A DNA stretch of 64,000 bases, taken from the NCBI GenBank assembly GCA_002633005.1, contig NMRA01000142.1, positions 192,272-256,271 on the forward strand, written 5' to 3'. Below the pieces are notes generated by a model. The model was not told the origin of the DNA. It saw nothing but the letters and a program-made list of their open reading frames with translations, and ran no database searches. Source of the stretch: Phoronis australis. Lineage: Eukaryota; Phoronida; Phoronidae. Below are positions 12,101 to 27,100 of this stretch, piece by piece (position 1 is the first letter of the stretch; each line of letters begins with the position of its first letter). The translations under genes and the position numbers were made by a program.

Positions 12101-15100
12101 AATAGTCAAAAGGGAGCAGCACTAGTTGAATCCATCCATGAATCAACATCAGCAACCCAACAGCCACACTAATTGAATAAATGAGATAAACAACCAAGAA
12201 CAAAATAAATGCAGCTATGAACAGCAAATTTCATAAGCATCAGAGCCTTGTGCGAGCAACCTAAACAGAGAAATTAACCAGATAGGATGCAAAACCAAGA
12301 CAACATGCAAGCAAATCAATCATACAAGATTGTTCATCATACAATAGGTACATACGGATGATTGAATTCACCGCTCACCACAACAGAGAATCAACGAAAT
12401 TTAATGCAACTCACTCGAATGCATTGTCCGACAGGTCGGATAGTGGTCTGTCGGAGGGCAGAGACGTGTCTAGAAGCTGGAGGTGAATGTCAGTGGTGGC
12501 CCTGGAACAAGAGTATCATGCAGTCAGTAGGCTATGGTACTACAAGCAGGTGATGATAGACTATGGGTAAGTTTCACAAAAAGTGCATCAAGACTTAAAG
12601 AGGAATGCAAAACCTGTTTTAAAGCAATATTTAGTAAGAATACTGATCCCCGGTTATTTTGGGTATCTGCGCTTTCATATAGCAGTTAAAACTGTTGTTG
12701 ACCTGGCGTGTATTTATCACACTTGGCCCAATAGAAAGCGTCACAACCGGACAAGGAAAAGGCCAGTGTTTTGGTTCTGCATTCCTTTCATTCAGCAAAT
12801 GCAATGAACACAGTTTGTGTCGGTCATTTGTGTTACGAATGGAAGTGAAATGTAGAAACAGAATGAGAGGATTTCGGCCATACACGACACTTTCTTTTGA
12901 TCCATGCACAGTAAATACACACCTACGGAACAGTAACTAATGGGAAAAATGTCTTGTCGTGAAAAATGGTCGTCACTTTCCCCTTTAAATCAGAAATGGC
13001 CTCTTACGCTCCACACCACTACCGGTATTTCCAAAAATGCTTGAATCTCGCCTCGGCACAGTTCCAAGTCTGAGAAAATACCTATCATTGGCAAATAACG
13101 TGTCGTGTAATTAACATTTTGATAAACTGTGACGTACGAAACCGTACATTGCAAAAGCTGTATTCAGTAACAGTGGGAGCTGGACAAAATTTGTTGTGAT
13201 TCGAGTCTAAAGTCATTTTTCATGAAACAGGTCCATGCAACAAGAGATTGGGTGTAGACGCATGCAAACTGCCTGGCAGGGAATTAAAAGTATGGACCTC
13301 CAGTACCCTGGGTAAAGAGAGCAGTGAGGACCATTCGGTCATAAAAATGATGAGTTGAGCATTCTTGAGAACATTTCGGGCAACAAGCCTTGGTCAGTAC
13401 AAGGATTTGTGGTGTGATACTGCACCCCCTCCCCACCTGAGATAATACCGTCGAAAGAACAAAGTAGTGAAAAAAAGCCAAAAACTGACCTGAGACGATA
13501 CGCATGAAGTCAACTTACCCATTCAAGATTACACCCAAGAGAGAAAAATACCTGACAAGTCAAAATACCAAAAAAGATGTCTGAGGGATTAAGCGCTGCC
13601 AGTTGCAAAATTCGCATCTGATTTGGCAGCACTGCCCAACCAGCTCTTCCGAGGTCAAGGCTTTTTTGGTTATGCCATGTATCGCTTAGTTTGACAGACA
13701 GTAGCCACTGAGGTAAGGCAAAATCTCACCACTTTATAATACAATAAGACAGACAAGTAAACTCTCGTTTTATTTTTCACAAAAGACAAGTATTAACAAA
13801 TAAACACTTGTTAAGTTATTTAACATAGTTACCACCAGGCTATGTTTTGAGAAACTCTGGCCATTCGTCACTAAGTCAGAAGCCTGGTTAGAAAAATGGG
13901 AAAATGTCAATTTTGGCAAAGTTTTTTGCTTGAAATTTTGGTGAGATTGTACCATCAGCTTTAAAGCGGCAAGTGATGTATATTGTGTAAGAGTGCGAAT
14001 AGAACACGATGCAGGGAGAGCTGTATAAAAGAGAATAATAAGCTTACAGTGACTTCTTCAAGGGTACGCCAGTGATCGCCGATCGGCTTCGCATGTGACC
14101 AGACACTGATGGTTTATATCCCAGACCCAACTTATCCTTCAAACTGGCAGCCTGCAATACAAACACAATAGAGAGCATTGTTCAACTAGATATTAGAAGA
14201 ATTAAGTTATCATTCATTTCGAGCACAGTTCTCCAGGAAGTCACTAGGTGGAGCTTGCATAAACAGGATCACTTAACGTCACAACAAATCTACAATATTC
14301 AAGCAACTCTGCACTTTTGTAGCAGATTCTAAGCTTGTCTTTCTTAAGCACTCTCAATGAGATCGAGTGTACAAAATGTTTACGCACCTTGACCTTTTTG
14401 GTCACGTATTCACTAGTTTAATGACAACAGACTGGATAGAATCATTCATGAATAAGGTTATTTATAGCAGTATAGACATTGATGTTTTACCTTACACTAA
14501 TATGACATTGACTGGGTCATGTGACCATGTCTTTTATATAAAATTCAGCAAAAAAGGGGGAAGATAAATTCATAGCAAAACAACTGATTAAGTAACATTG
14601 GCCACATTTCATTTGATATCAATGTTCCACGATATTTCAAAACACTATTAAATTTTCTAAAATTAGCTTTCGTTTTCATTTTAAGTTTACGTTCTTTCTA
14701 ATAAAAATCATAAAAGCTTATTTTTGTCTTAATTTTGTTAGCCCCTGCCTGTATTAGCAGGTCGCTGATAAAGAAATATAATGCTATTTTTGCTACCAGC
14801 ATTAACTGAAGAATAAAAGAATAGAATGTTCGCAAACTCAAAATGGATAACTGAAAACTGCCACAAAGACGGAGCTGCAAAAGTTTAGACAATACAAATC
14901 GTAATGTTTTGTTTTAAAGAATTACCGGTCTTCGTAATCTCAATGTTACCCTTATAGCAATTGACCACTGCCGGAGCCTCTCTCACCTGAGCGAAATTTA
15001 CCTGTGCCACCTAGGAGGCTTTTTTCGGTATGGACAAAAAACCCATAGTCACCAACAATTTGAGGGACTGTGTGAGTTAGAAGTGAATTCTAAACCGGAA

Positions 15101-18100
15101 GGGAATTTTTTAATAATTGAAGGAAAGTTTTCAGGCGTGGTGAGCGGAATTGCGGGTGATTTTTAAATACTTTTCAAAGGGAAATGGAGCTAATATTTGA
15201 CTCCAAAATCGAGGCGTCGGGAGCCCTGAACTGAGAGGCAACTGAAATCTACAGTTGTTACAAGACAAAAAGTAAACAGACAGAATACTGTCTCCCCACC
15301 ATGACTGCTAATTCTGTTAACAGCAAAATTGATTGGTAATAATAACAAGGGCAGCACAATTCTAGTATAAAAAATGGCTTAGCCACCGTATAATTTTCTC
15401 GTTCATTGCTCTTTATTCTCAGACAGGAAGGAACACTATTCTGACGATGACAGTGGCGTCTGCTCAGACGTCATGACGGTGAATTCTGGGTAATTTTGTC
15501 TGAATACTTTTGGTTTATATTGTATCACCAAACACAGAACAGATACGAGTGTCTGCTGCAAAACTGTACCTTGACGCTCTGAGCCCTGATCTTGCTGACG
15601 ATATCCCGTCGGAAATCGTGGTACAGAACAGCCTCCAGCTCTTGTAGTTTCTTTTCTTCTAAGTCAATGTAAGCATTTTTGGCGCCAAGACTCCTGCAAG
15701 TGCAGACTATATGTATAGCAGGTTACTTTGCAAAGACAGTAAAAATACAAGATACAATGAAAAAATGAAGCGAGGGCAGACAAACGACGAGGCAATGTTT
15801 GTAAAAGCCACTTTATTTTTTTTTGTTTTGGAGCGGAATCCCCCGTTTTGGTTCAAGAATACGCTGATTTAGCATTCCAAATTACACAACCTAAATCAAA
15901 TGGACTTTGATTGCTTGAATGGATAGATTCCCAGTCACCAGCTTAAGATATCCCAGTTTGAAGTAAACACTATTGAATTTGCCTAGTAATTAGAGGCACT
16001 TCAACGAACAAAATGTTTTAGTAAGGCCTTAACTCTCTAATGTCTTCAATTAAAATTTACAACTTACCATGCATGTTTTACCCAAACAATTCATGCGATG
16101 AAGACAAAGATTTTCTTCTAAAAGAGAATCCAGTATAAATGGCACTCTCACGCATTCAAATCCACACGTAGAATATTAGTTGTGATTTGAATACACATAG
16201 AGAAGCTTTTAGTATGGCCAGCTGGATAGTTCTAACTTTAGAATGTTAAGACTTTGGAATAAACCAATAAAACAACTTTGCATAAGAAAGCGTAGTTTAT
16301 TTAAATTGCCGAACAGTTTCATTTGACTGGTAAGTTTGAGGAAGACCTTCGAACAAGACAGTTATAAACATCTACTAGGTATAAAAAATTTCCTGACTGT
16401 GAACAACTGAATTCAAGTGCACTCTCTTGCTTCAATTTAGTTTGAAATTGGTGATTTTGAATTGTCCTAGTGCTGAGAAGCCCATTAAGAGAAACTACAC
16501 TAAGCTTGCGGATGAAAAAACAAAAAAGTTACTGACAATTTAGATCTTAAAACTGTACTAGATGAAATTTGGCTGGCAAACCTTCTCCCTGAAAGCCAGC
16601 TTCAGCTTAAATGCCCCAGGATACTTGGGAAGTGATAATAAATATAAACTTTTACGAGCGTCAACACCCTAAATCTAGCATTTGTTCATAATTCCAGAAA
16701 TCTTTGTCAAAAATACAGACAATTCGTTGCAGCACAGCCTTTAAAAGGTAAATTTCAGGATTATGGATGTTTTGCCAAACATTGGGGACCTGAAGCAACT
16801 TATTTGGATAACCTGCTACCGTTTCGTCAAAAGTCAAGAATTGTTCACGCCAGAAGTTAACATCACATTAATTCACAGCTCATCTTGTGTCGGACTGTTG
16901 TGAAATCATTTTTGTCCCCTGTTTAAGAGTTTGATTGCCAGACTTTGTAAAAGTCTTCTCACTAATTCCTCAGGACCCCATGACTACTACTTGGTCATTA
17001 AATATGATGATGACATCTGTCTTGGCCGACTGACCTGGCGGAACCGGCGAAGTCAATTGAAATGTCAGCTCTCGGATTCTGGAATGCTCGATTTTTTGGT
17101 AAAAATAGCATCTACTGATAACTCATGAGTATTTTTAAGCTCTAGCATCTTGCTAAACGTTGAAAAATCCGGGAATTTTTTATTAAGCTTGAGCCACACA
17201 GTAGATCCCCATTCTGATGTGTGCGATATGCAACGGACTCACTCACTTGAGATCTTGTACAAGGCGAGCCTGTTCGTTCATTTCTCGTTCTATCAACCTC
17301 ACTCTCAGTTTGGGGTTCATAGACGTGTCATAAACAAATGGAGGAAGACTGTCAGACACTTTCACTGACAACAGTGTCGGAGCATCAATCTAGTGTGGAA
17401 ACAACAAAATATTACTTTACTCACAACACAATTTTTTCCTTTAAATGTGATATTACAGAGTCCTGGATGGTAAACATCAATAGGCAATTTCACATCCATA
17501 ATTGCTATGTCAGAAGTTCATCCCATGCACCCATAATTATAATCATTTTTAACAGATAAAACTTAATAAAATGATCCTGAAATTCTTAAATTATGTCAGA
17601 AATTTTATGAACATCAAAGTAATGTACAGACTAGGTATGTAGTTAAGTGACCACAATGTGTGATTACTTCAAGGGCATCGCAATAACTAACACAGAATAT
17701 TTGCCAGAAATTTGCAACAATTGTTTTTCATTATTCCATAATAATAGAAACTAAATGCAAAAATTTTGTAATGTCGTAAAGCAATGCTTGCTTTATAGCT
17801 TTTTTGGTAAACTGTGTGCAGCTCCCTTAACTATTTTAATTAATGAAGTTTGCACAACAATAAAGCAGCCTTAAACCCGTGAGGAAAAAAACAGGCTACT
17901 TCCGACTTTGAATTGATCTCAATTTTGAGTAAAAGGATTAGACCTCAGCCCAGCTTTCAAAATTCTCTTCACCTCGTCTTCTTTTTCCTCGTCGTTTGGC
18001 TGATCATCAGTGGGCAGTTCCTCATCGCTGGCCAGAGCGGTCAGTGTCTGACCAAGGATGTTGAGTCGCTGACCGATGTTAGTGTCCAAATGGACGTTGA

Positions 18101-21100
18101 TGCCANTAAAGCAATGCTTGCTTTATAGCTTTTTTGGTAAACTGTGTGAAGCTCCCTTAACTATTTTAATTAATGAAGTTTGCACAACAATAAAGCAGCC
18201 TTAAACCCGTGAGGAAAAAAACAGGCTACTTCCGACTTTAAATTGATCTCAATTTTGAGTAAAAGGATTAGACCTCAGCCCAGCTTTCAAAATTCTCTTC
18301 ACCTCGTCTTCTTTTTCCTCGTCGTTTGGCTGATCATCAGTGGGCAGTTCCTCATCGCTGGCCAGAGCGGTCAGTGTCTGACCAAGGATGTTGAGTCGCT
18401 GACCGATGTTAGTGTCCAAATGGACGTTGATGCCATCCATCTCCCACAGAATGTTAAGTACCCACTTAGCAGTGCTGGAGGGGTCTGTAGAAGTAGATTA
18501 TCTTGTCTTGAGCACTTTTTTAATGATGAAAAACAGGTAACCGATTTTACGCTTCAATAACCAAGTCTTAACACAATGGTTTTAACAGCCGATAATGTAA
18601 CAAGAATACAATTAAAAAGTCAGAGAAATTAAATTTCTTCATAGTAAACAAAATATAACTAAAAACATTACTCTGTAACAGTTTTGAAATATTTCTTGTC
18701 AACTGAAACTATCATATATACAAAGAGCATCGACACAAAAGGTCCCTTACCAAAACCATTGCCAACTCGACATAAATGTGCGCAGTGCTCAGTCCTAAAA
18801 TGGGTGAAAAACAATCCACAATAAGCACACAAACCTGAGACAGTATTCACAATTGTTTTTGAGCAAACTTCATAGGTTCCCTGAGGTACGACACAGGCGT
18901 TCATGATGATGCCTGCCTCTGGACTTGGACGCCAGTCATCCCAACCCATTTCAAACTCGTCGGCAAATCTCAAGCAGAATCCTGTAACGCAATCAGTTTT
19001 TCCTCAGATACGGCACAAATGATCGGACAAAAACAGGCATCAAGGTGTGCAGACCTTTATGACGTTCCATATTCGTCTAGGTAAGATTTTAAAAGGTCTT
19101 CAATGCACTGAGTGTGGCTTGAATAACCGCATATGACACACCTTCCTTTTCAAAACTTTGTGTTGAGGCAAACAAAAAATATCGAGAACATTTATCAGAT
19201 GAAGTTTTTATAAGATTCAACCAGAGAACAACTCTTTTATTATTTTCACTTCAATTACCATTTCTCATTACCGTAATTATCATTATCATTGGACATTATC
19301 CTTATAAACAATATTACCATTTACGCTAGGATTTAAATTTGATAAAAAGACACAGCGTCATTGTACATGTATCCATCTCTGAAGTAAGAGCGTACTAGGA
19401 AGAGTGTAAACACACGACTTCAACAGAAGTCGCGTTGATAGTTGTAGTTAATACTCTGACTTTTACCTGTGAACTTTCCTTTGCTGACTAAAGAGCCACA
19501 AGAACACGCGGAGATCAGTGTATTCTCCAGAGTCAGACACAACACTGCACCAGGTTCATCGATGGTGAAATGTCTGCCCTGGGAGCCCTGAAATTTTTAA
19601 CAACATTTTCGAAAAACAATAAGGGGTATAAAAATCACTATTGATCTCTGATTATGCAATATGGCTATTAACTTTAGGATATCCAATTTCATGCAATGAT
19701 AAGCATCTTGACAGAATTATGCAACTCTCATCATATTCGTGGTATAAAGGACGCCTTAGTTTTTACCTTAATAAGCCACAGAAACTATATTCTAACTATT
19801 TTATGTAATTTTGAAGTTGGACACTTATAACCCGCAGAAACCATGCTCAATATAACTATGTGCATTTGGCTCATGTCATCTGGGAGTCAAAATAAATATC
19901 TTATGCACTATCCAGATGAAAAAGTCAAAACTTAAAAAACTTGCAACAAAAGAATTGCAAAACAACCTTTCTGACTAACACTGCAAACAAAGCAACAATC
20001 TTACTGCACAATGTTATATGATTGTACCGTCATTATCAAGAATCAAATTTCTTATAAATAACTTCTCAAATAAATATTAATTAAGAGTAGACCCAATAAA
20101 GCTTTAATTTTAAAATACCCGAAGATCACATCTCTTTTTGTGCACAATTTCCACGAACACATTTTTCCCACGAAACTTACAAATACCGTTTCGTTAATTC
20201 CATTAGCTACAAAGCATGTCTGGGATTTTCTTTTAAGGCTTTTTGCTCCAGAACTCTGTAGTCAAAAAGGGAGACTTCAACAGTCATTGGAATAAACAGA
20301 ATTGATTTTTGACAGCTGAGCTCAATGAGCTAAAAGGCCTTAAAAGAAAATCCCAGACATGCTTTGTAGCTAATAGAATTCATGAAACAACAATTTTGCA
20401 AGTTCTGTGCAAAAAGTATGTTTCTTGTGGACCAAAAAAATTTCATGCTTAAAAAATGCATTCCATTACAAAACATCTGAGCCTCTGTACATAGAGATTC
20501 TGTGATCGTCAAGGATTTTAAAAATATGTACATAATGATACATTACTAATATTTAAAACTTAGTTTAAGATTTTTATATGTAGGCAACATGAAATTCTAT
20601 CACTATCTGATTTGTTTGCTTGACTGTAGACTTGAAAAATGGAAAGCCAGACTAATTCAGTGACTGTCTCACTTTTCCACTACATAAGTCACATACCGTA
20701 GCGCCCCCTGTGAGGGGCATGCAGATGCCAAGGTCGTCAACCGTGAACTGCAGGAAAAGAGTGGTGGGTCTAGAATCTGTCACCGATCCATGTACTGGCA
20801 AAAAGTGGTCGTAAACCTGCTGAGTGGCTGCCAACACCTGTGGAGAAATAGAAAGCATGCTACACGCATATAACTCTTCAGTGTCGTGAGAGCACAAAAA
20901 AGCATCTTTCCCTTGACCCACTTTCGTTTAACCCACTTTTGCCAGGCCTGTTTTCTAGTTCTGGTGTGCAGGAGTTGACAGGAAGGAAACATAATACGCA
21001 ATATTCGCTTCGTTCACTAACATTTTGAATGGATGGACATTTTCAAGTGAATCTTTTGAATATCCCACTGCACAACCGTGGCAATTTGACAGTATGATGG

Positions 21101-24100
21101 TGGGAAAGAATACATGAAAAACAGAAAATATCCCACTACACTAAATCCATAAGCGAACGCCAAACGTTGTCCACCAACTACCCTATTGCCATCTAGCGAC
21201 AAGGTGTATTTCATCATATCGCCGTTAAAACAAAAATGGCACTTGACACAAAGCAGACATTCAAATATACACCAATTGTGGATTGAGCTCCACATGTAAC
21301 CACTTGTGATAAGGAATTGTGTCAAGGAAGTTCAGTTACCAAAAAGAGCACCAGTTAAGAAGAAAGTAATTTATCTCATAGCATTGCTGCGCTGCCATGT
21401 AATAACCCAAACAGTGACTTTCACTGGAACTAGTGTATGAAGCTAGTTTGCAAATATTTTAGAGAAGACACCGTCACGTGTCTGATACACGGTAATGAAA
21501 AGGGGAGACATCAACATGTATGAACAGCTGAAAAGTACCGCCTGTTGTCTTTGTCAAAGTGTTTTCGGAAAGTGCAAAAAACACCCATCAATTTCATCAG
21601 GAATGTCGTTTAGCGACTGTGTATTTGCCTCTGACATCTTGCTTGTTTGTCGGGTGTCACGTGACTTTTCACAAGGAGGCGGAGCTTGCGATAGGTAAAT
21701 TCCTCCAAATCTTACTTGGGGTCAAATAATATACGTTTCGCCTACTATTTAATATGAAAAACATATCAATAACAAGCCAGGTGGACGAAAACATGAAAGC
21801 ACAGCACTTTACAAAAAGAAGGGTCAAGATTCGCATACAAAACAATATGCGTCATACTAATTAGTTTAGTTTGTAGTTGAAATTGTTTATTCGGTGGGCT
21901 AAAATCATAAAAGTGTCAAACAGAAAGTAGCATTCATTTCACTAGAAATCAATTACCAGGTCTAGATAAGTGAGTGCAGTCTGACAATAGTTTATAGCTT
22001 TCTGATGCTGTGTGTGTAATGAACGAAATATAATGCCATGGGTGAACCTGGCTTGGAGTTCACCAGAGTAGTGTGTGCAGTGCAAGAAGTATATTTGGCA
22101 TCATTTCATGTGTGGTAAGTATGAAGAGCAGGCATACCTCCGTATTCAGAGCCATCCTCTGCTCACTCCAATAGTCATAGGCGTTCTTGTAGTTCAACCA
22201 AACCATGACAGCTGCAATGTCCAATATAAGACGTATAAAAACTTAGAACAAAAGCAACATAAATTTTATATGCTTTAGGTAAAATATTAATTGACATCAA
22301 GCAGTTTTTAAAGACACAAAGACTGCATCCTTTCCTGATGAATGTCAAGTTTGAATAATGACAAAATTTATTGATCAGTTATGGAATCAATTTAGTATTG
22401 TCTCATTGCTGCTAATACTCTCAAAAAGAATAAAATAAAATAACCTAAATTCACTTAAAACATACCAACACAAAAGAGAGAGAATAGCATTTTGCCTGGA
22501 CAATGTCCATCAGCCTAGACAAATAGCAACATCTAGATACTAGACGTTTTCAATACAAGACTTGTAACACAAACGCCAGATTGTTCTTAATTCAAAACCG
22601 AAACACCCCTTTTCATCAAATCCTAAGCCATTGTAGCTATGAAGTGTGTTTAGTCAGTGACTGTCATCTCCTTAAACATGGCAGTGACTGGTAAACTTTC
22701 CAAATTTTATTTCAGAAGAGTTCGAAGTACCTTTGTCAAACGAGACTGGTTGTACAAGTATGACAGGTTTCTGCAGTGTGATGAGCAAAGCCTCCTGATC
22801 TTCTGATTGGCCAGTGATGATCTCATCCTGAAATACAAATGAATGATGAAGAATGATTGGCCACTGATGACCTCATCCTGTAGCACATGTGCATGATAAA
22901 GCATGATTGGCTAGTGATAACCTTATCCTGTAACACAAGTGCATTATGAGGAATGATTGGCCAGTGCATGACAAACAATGATTGGCCACTGATGACCTGA
23001 TTCTGAAGCATCCTGGTGGGTGATGATCCCATTTTGTAGTGACCCAAGCCATAGAATCAGATTTTTGACTGTATACCAATCTGTCACTATTTGTCATGTG
23101 ATCTTGATAAAAAATTTAGCAAAGAATTAAAGGTAAATTCATAGCAAAACAGCAGGATCAATAACATGTCTTGTTTGCTATAAATGGTCAATATATATTA
23201 TCTCAAAACACTGAGGTTAGTTTTCTAAATTGTCATTTCGTTTTTGTTTTACATAACGTTAATTTTTTTTTTGTGAAAACATAAAAAATCCTATATTTGA
23301 TAGCCCCTCATGCAAAAGTGGAACATTTTAAAAATAATTCCTAACAGTAGAACAGTAGTAGTTTTTGTTAATACGATCCAAAGTTGGCCAAAATTGGACA
23401 TTTTTCTAGGGACCTACAACAACACTTTTAAGTGTGATTATAAAGTGGTTTATAATTGAAAAAATAAGAAAGAACTGAATGGTAAGTACAAAAACATAAC
23501 AGTAACAGAAAATGAGAACATTTACCGCAGGGAAAAGTGCTTCTCCCTGTGAAAGCAAGTAAAAATTCAAGTTAACACCAAGCACAGAACGCGCTCAGTG
23601 TATCAAGAGATAGTAAAGTCTGTAAGCAGTGTTTAGTACATAGAGCACTTAACAATTAGCATCCTCTTATATGCCATTACATAAGCCTTTTTATAAACAA
23701 AGTTGATTAAGTGCTCAGGCGGTGTTCCTCAAATTTCATTCCAGGGCCATATCTCTCAAAGAGTCTGAAGCCAAAAGTTGATTTTTGTCTCTTGCCTTTG
23801 GCTTTCACTCTGCTCGCAAGCAGGCTACGGATTTCTGTCTTTTGGCTTCAAGTTGTTAACAGAATTTCTGACGTTTAGCCATAACCTGATCTCAAGGAAA
23901 CAGGCTAAACCATTCGTAGACTGATTTTAGACAAAAGTCAAAAGACACTTAGACTCTTTAAGAAATAGTCAACAGCTTAAATGTGGGATCAGCCTAATGA
24001 GGACATGGAGCTGTAGCAGAGAACTGAGAGATAACTGTGCAGGGTCTTGAAAATTGAACTTGTCTAGCAACCCTATCATTTTCAGTACTAGTACTTGAAG

Positions 24101-27100
24101 CACTAGGCGTGAGTACCCACGTCATAAAGTTAACTTCATCTTCTTCATTTACTGCAGGTGAATTAAACCAAGCACAGGAGATATGGGCATTTCACACCAA
24201 ATGCAAAATTAAAACGAAACTTAAACAAGCTGCCTGATGGTTGGTTTTCGGCGGAGGGTTACATTTTGAAGCAAACAAAAAACTTAAGATATTGTTTGAT
24301 TTAGACATTACAGATCTGGATGCCAATTTCAAAAGGACGTATTATAAGTAAAACAGATGTGAAAAGGGAAACTCTCACTCATTACAAAGTGAAGGAGAAA
24401 GTAGTGCACCTATATGATTAACGTATTGAATCTGGAATAAAAATAAATTATAAGCAATGGAAAATGTGTTTTAAGTAATTTTTGGCTCAACGTTCATGTA
24501 CCCAAAATAACAAATAAGCTCTACAAGATTTAAAGCCTTCCTTTAACAGACTTTATATGTATTGGGCTATCCAAATAGTTCTAGTAAATGCTTTAGATTA
24601 TTACATTTGGCAATTTATGGCATTGGTTTGCTCAGAACGATGCTCTCAAGAAGTTGCATGTAACAAATTTAAGTGAGCCACCATTCCACGTAGGATTTAA
24701 AGACATTACATGGTAAACACTGAATAACGAAGAATACAAATTTCTTAAAATAAATATTTAATACAATTTACTGTAACTGTAATCGCATAGACAACAGCGA
24801 CAAACAGCAGATGCGATGACACAACGTCATTACAATACAAGAAATAATGGGTTAACTGTTCATTCATGTCAGTGCTCTCCACAACAGAAAATTCCAACTC
24901 AAATGGTATAACAAAATTCATGATAGTGCTACGTGTTCGAAAGTCCATGTCTATAATGTGGAAAGTTCGTGTCTTTTTCTTGGAATAAATGCATTGAACT
25001 GATACCAAAAATCAAAAATGTGCAAATTTGCTTAGAAATGATTAATCTCCCAATAGTTAAAACTTGACGCATAGGTTTTCAAACTCGAAGCGAGTAAGTC
25101 AAACTCGTCACCACAAAACTCAAACTCGAGGCAGTGACAAGTCAAAACAATTTGTGAAAAACACTGCATGTTAAAGACACTCAATTTATAGAAACTGTAT
25201 AATTATGAACGTTCAGTTATGACGTATCTGTCACTATTATGACATAATTTGGACCCAAAAATGGGAATAGAAATGTCACATCATTTTGCAAAATATTGCA
25301 GGTCTTGGATTTCTTCCTGTTCAGGTAACCCCAGTTTAGCACACAATTATGTGTTTGGATTAATCAGTGCGTTCTAACAGTTGCACCCATCGCATGTTCC
25401 TCTGGAGTTGAGAAGAATTAATATTGACCAGGTCCATAGCCAGGTGATAATTTTTGAAGAGCTTGGCAACTTACAAGGCTACATAAATCTGGCCTTACTT
25501 AATGTTCTTTTTGTTCTTAATTTTAGCACGATTTTAATTATTATTGGACTGAGTCCGAAGTATCAAAATACTGCCATACTAAACAAGCAAATAGTGTATG
25601 ACACAACACGAAATTGGATGTTCTAGTGATAAGTTTATTTTATAACAATGCTGTGGCCAAAAACTTTTAATCTTAATCTCAGACATCTTTTGATTTAGAC
25701 CACTCACAGTCTGTATTACTGTTGAAAAATTAATCTTGACTTGTTCCTTACTCAAATATGGAGCGATTCCTCATCTTGGAAAAAATTGACAGTTAGTAGT
25801 TACATTAATTTAGACCAGACTCAACAAGATGGCTTCTCATGGAGTTTTTATTATATGGCCAACAGGTGGCGTGCAGAGTTTTTATTCAGCTTTATGCTTT
25901 CAGCATAGGTTCAAGCACTAACAAACTGTCTGACCCAACCAAGTTCAGAATCCTCATTTCATCAGAGTAAAGGAGAAGTTGAGAACAGTTAAGAGGTCTA
26001 AATCAGAATCAACAGTTTGATTCTTTGACGTAACACGGTGTTTATAACAGTGCTGCTTTTAAGTTCTGTAGCGGACTGAATTGACGCATATTATTATATT
26101 TAAATGTGCAATTAAATGCTGGTATTAAAATACCAACATTTAATTGCACATTTAAAGCTCATGCAAATAAAATTTGACCCAACAATGACCTCGCAACTGA
26201 GTTAACCTTACCGGCAATGCATTGCGGATACTGATCCTGGTCTTGAAGAAAGACAGAGTCTGAAACTCAGGCTCGGCTTCCTCAAACATGGGATTCTTGA
26301 TCAGCTGACCTAACGACACATTTAAGTCAACTTGGGCTTTGGCGAACAACTTGAAGTTCAAGCCTAGGAAAAAAATAGATCAACCATTTACAAAAAATAA
26401 AATGTTCACCACTGCAGTGATATAATCATGAGACACTGGTCAGGAATGATTGTCATTTTTTGAGGTATTTAAGGTGTTGTAGCAATGCATCCTTTGGCAG
26501 CCAAAAAGTCATCATAGCATTTGACTAGTGAAGAACAATCAACACTGAATGTATAATACGGTATTTCAAACTAAGAATCCTGGCCAATTGTTCGCAAAAT
26601 AGGCGGACAAGAAATCTTTCTTTGACAGCTATTTGTGACTTTATTTAGTCTTGATCTGTCAGTTATTTTGTAGTCTCACTATTTATCTCGAATCAAATAT
26701 GGTACACACAATCATTATGTAATTACAAGGTAGTTCATTTATCAAAATCATCAACAAAGTAAACATGTCAGGAAGAAAACTATTCGCCCGGTTTATTTTG
26801 TACAGCAGTCATCAACAAAAACATAATAACATTGATGCACTGAGCTTTTGAAAAAAGGCAATTTTGGCAATCAGGGAAGTGATTGGAAACCCAGACATAA
26901 TGGGAAAGGTTTTCCGGCAATAAGTCTTACAACAGAATTGTAAAAATTTTAACTGCTTAGCTCAAAGTTGGAGCTTGTACCAAATTTTAGAAATTATAGG
27001 AAATATTGAACGTCCGACATCTAAGAAGTATGAAAAAGATTGCAAAAATTACCCACGTCTGAAATTTTGGAAATGGTACGGTACCAGCTACACATATTTC

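Noticed and set aside
18249-18302. Extending exon 39 to the second GT (18272-18273)
   Set aside because: Joining that donor to the exon 40 acceptor gives an immediate stop, while the GTGAAG donor at 18302 keeps the frame and fits the family.
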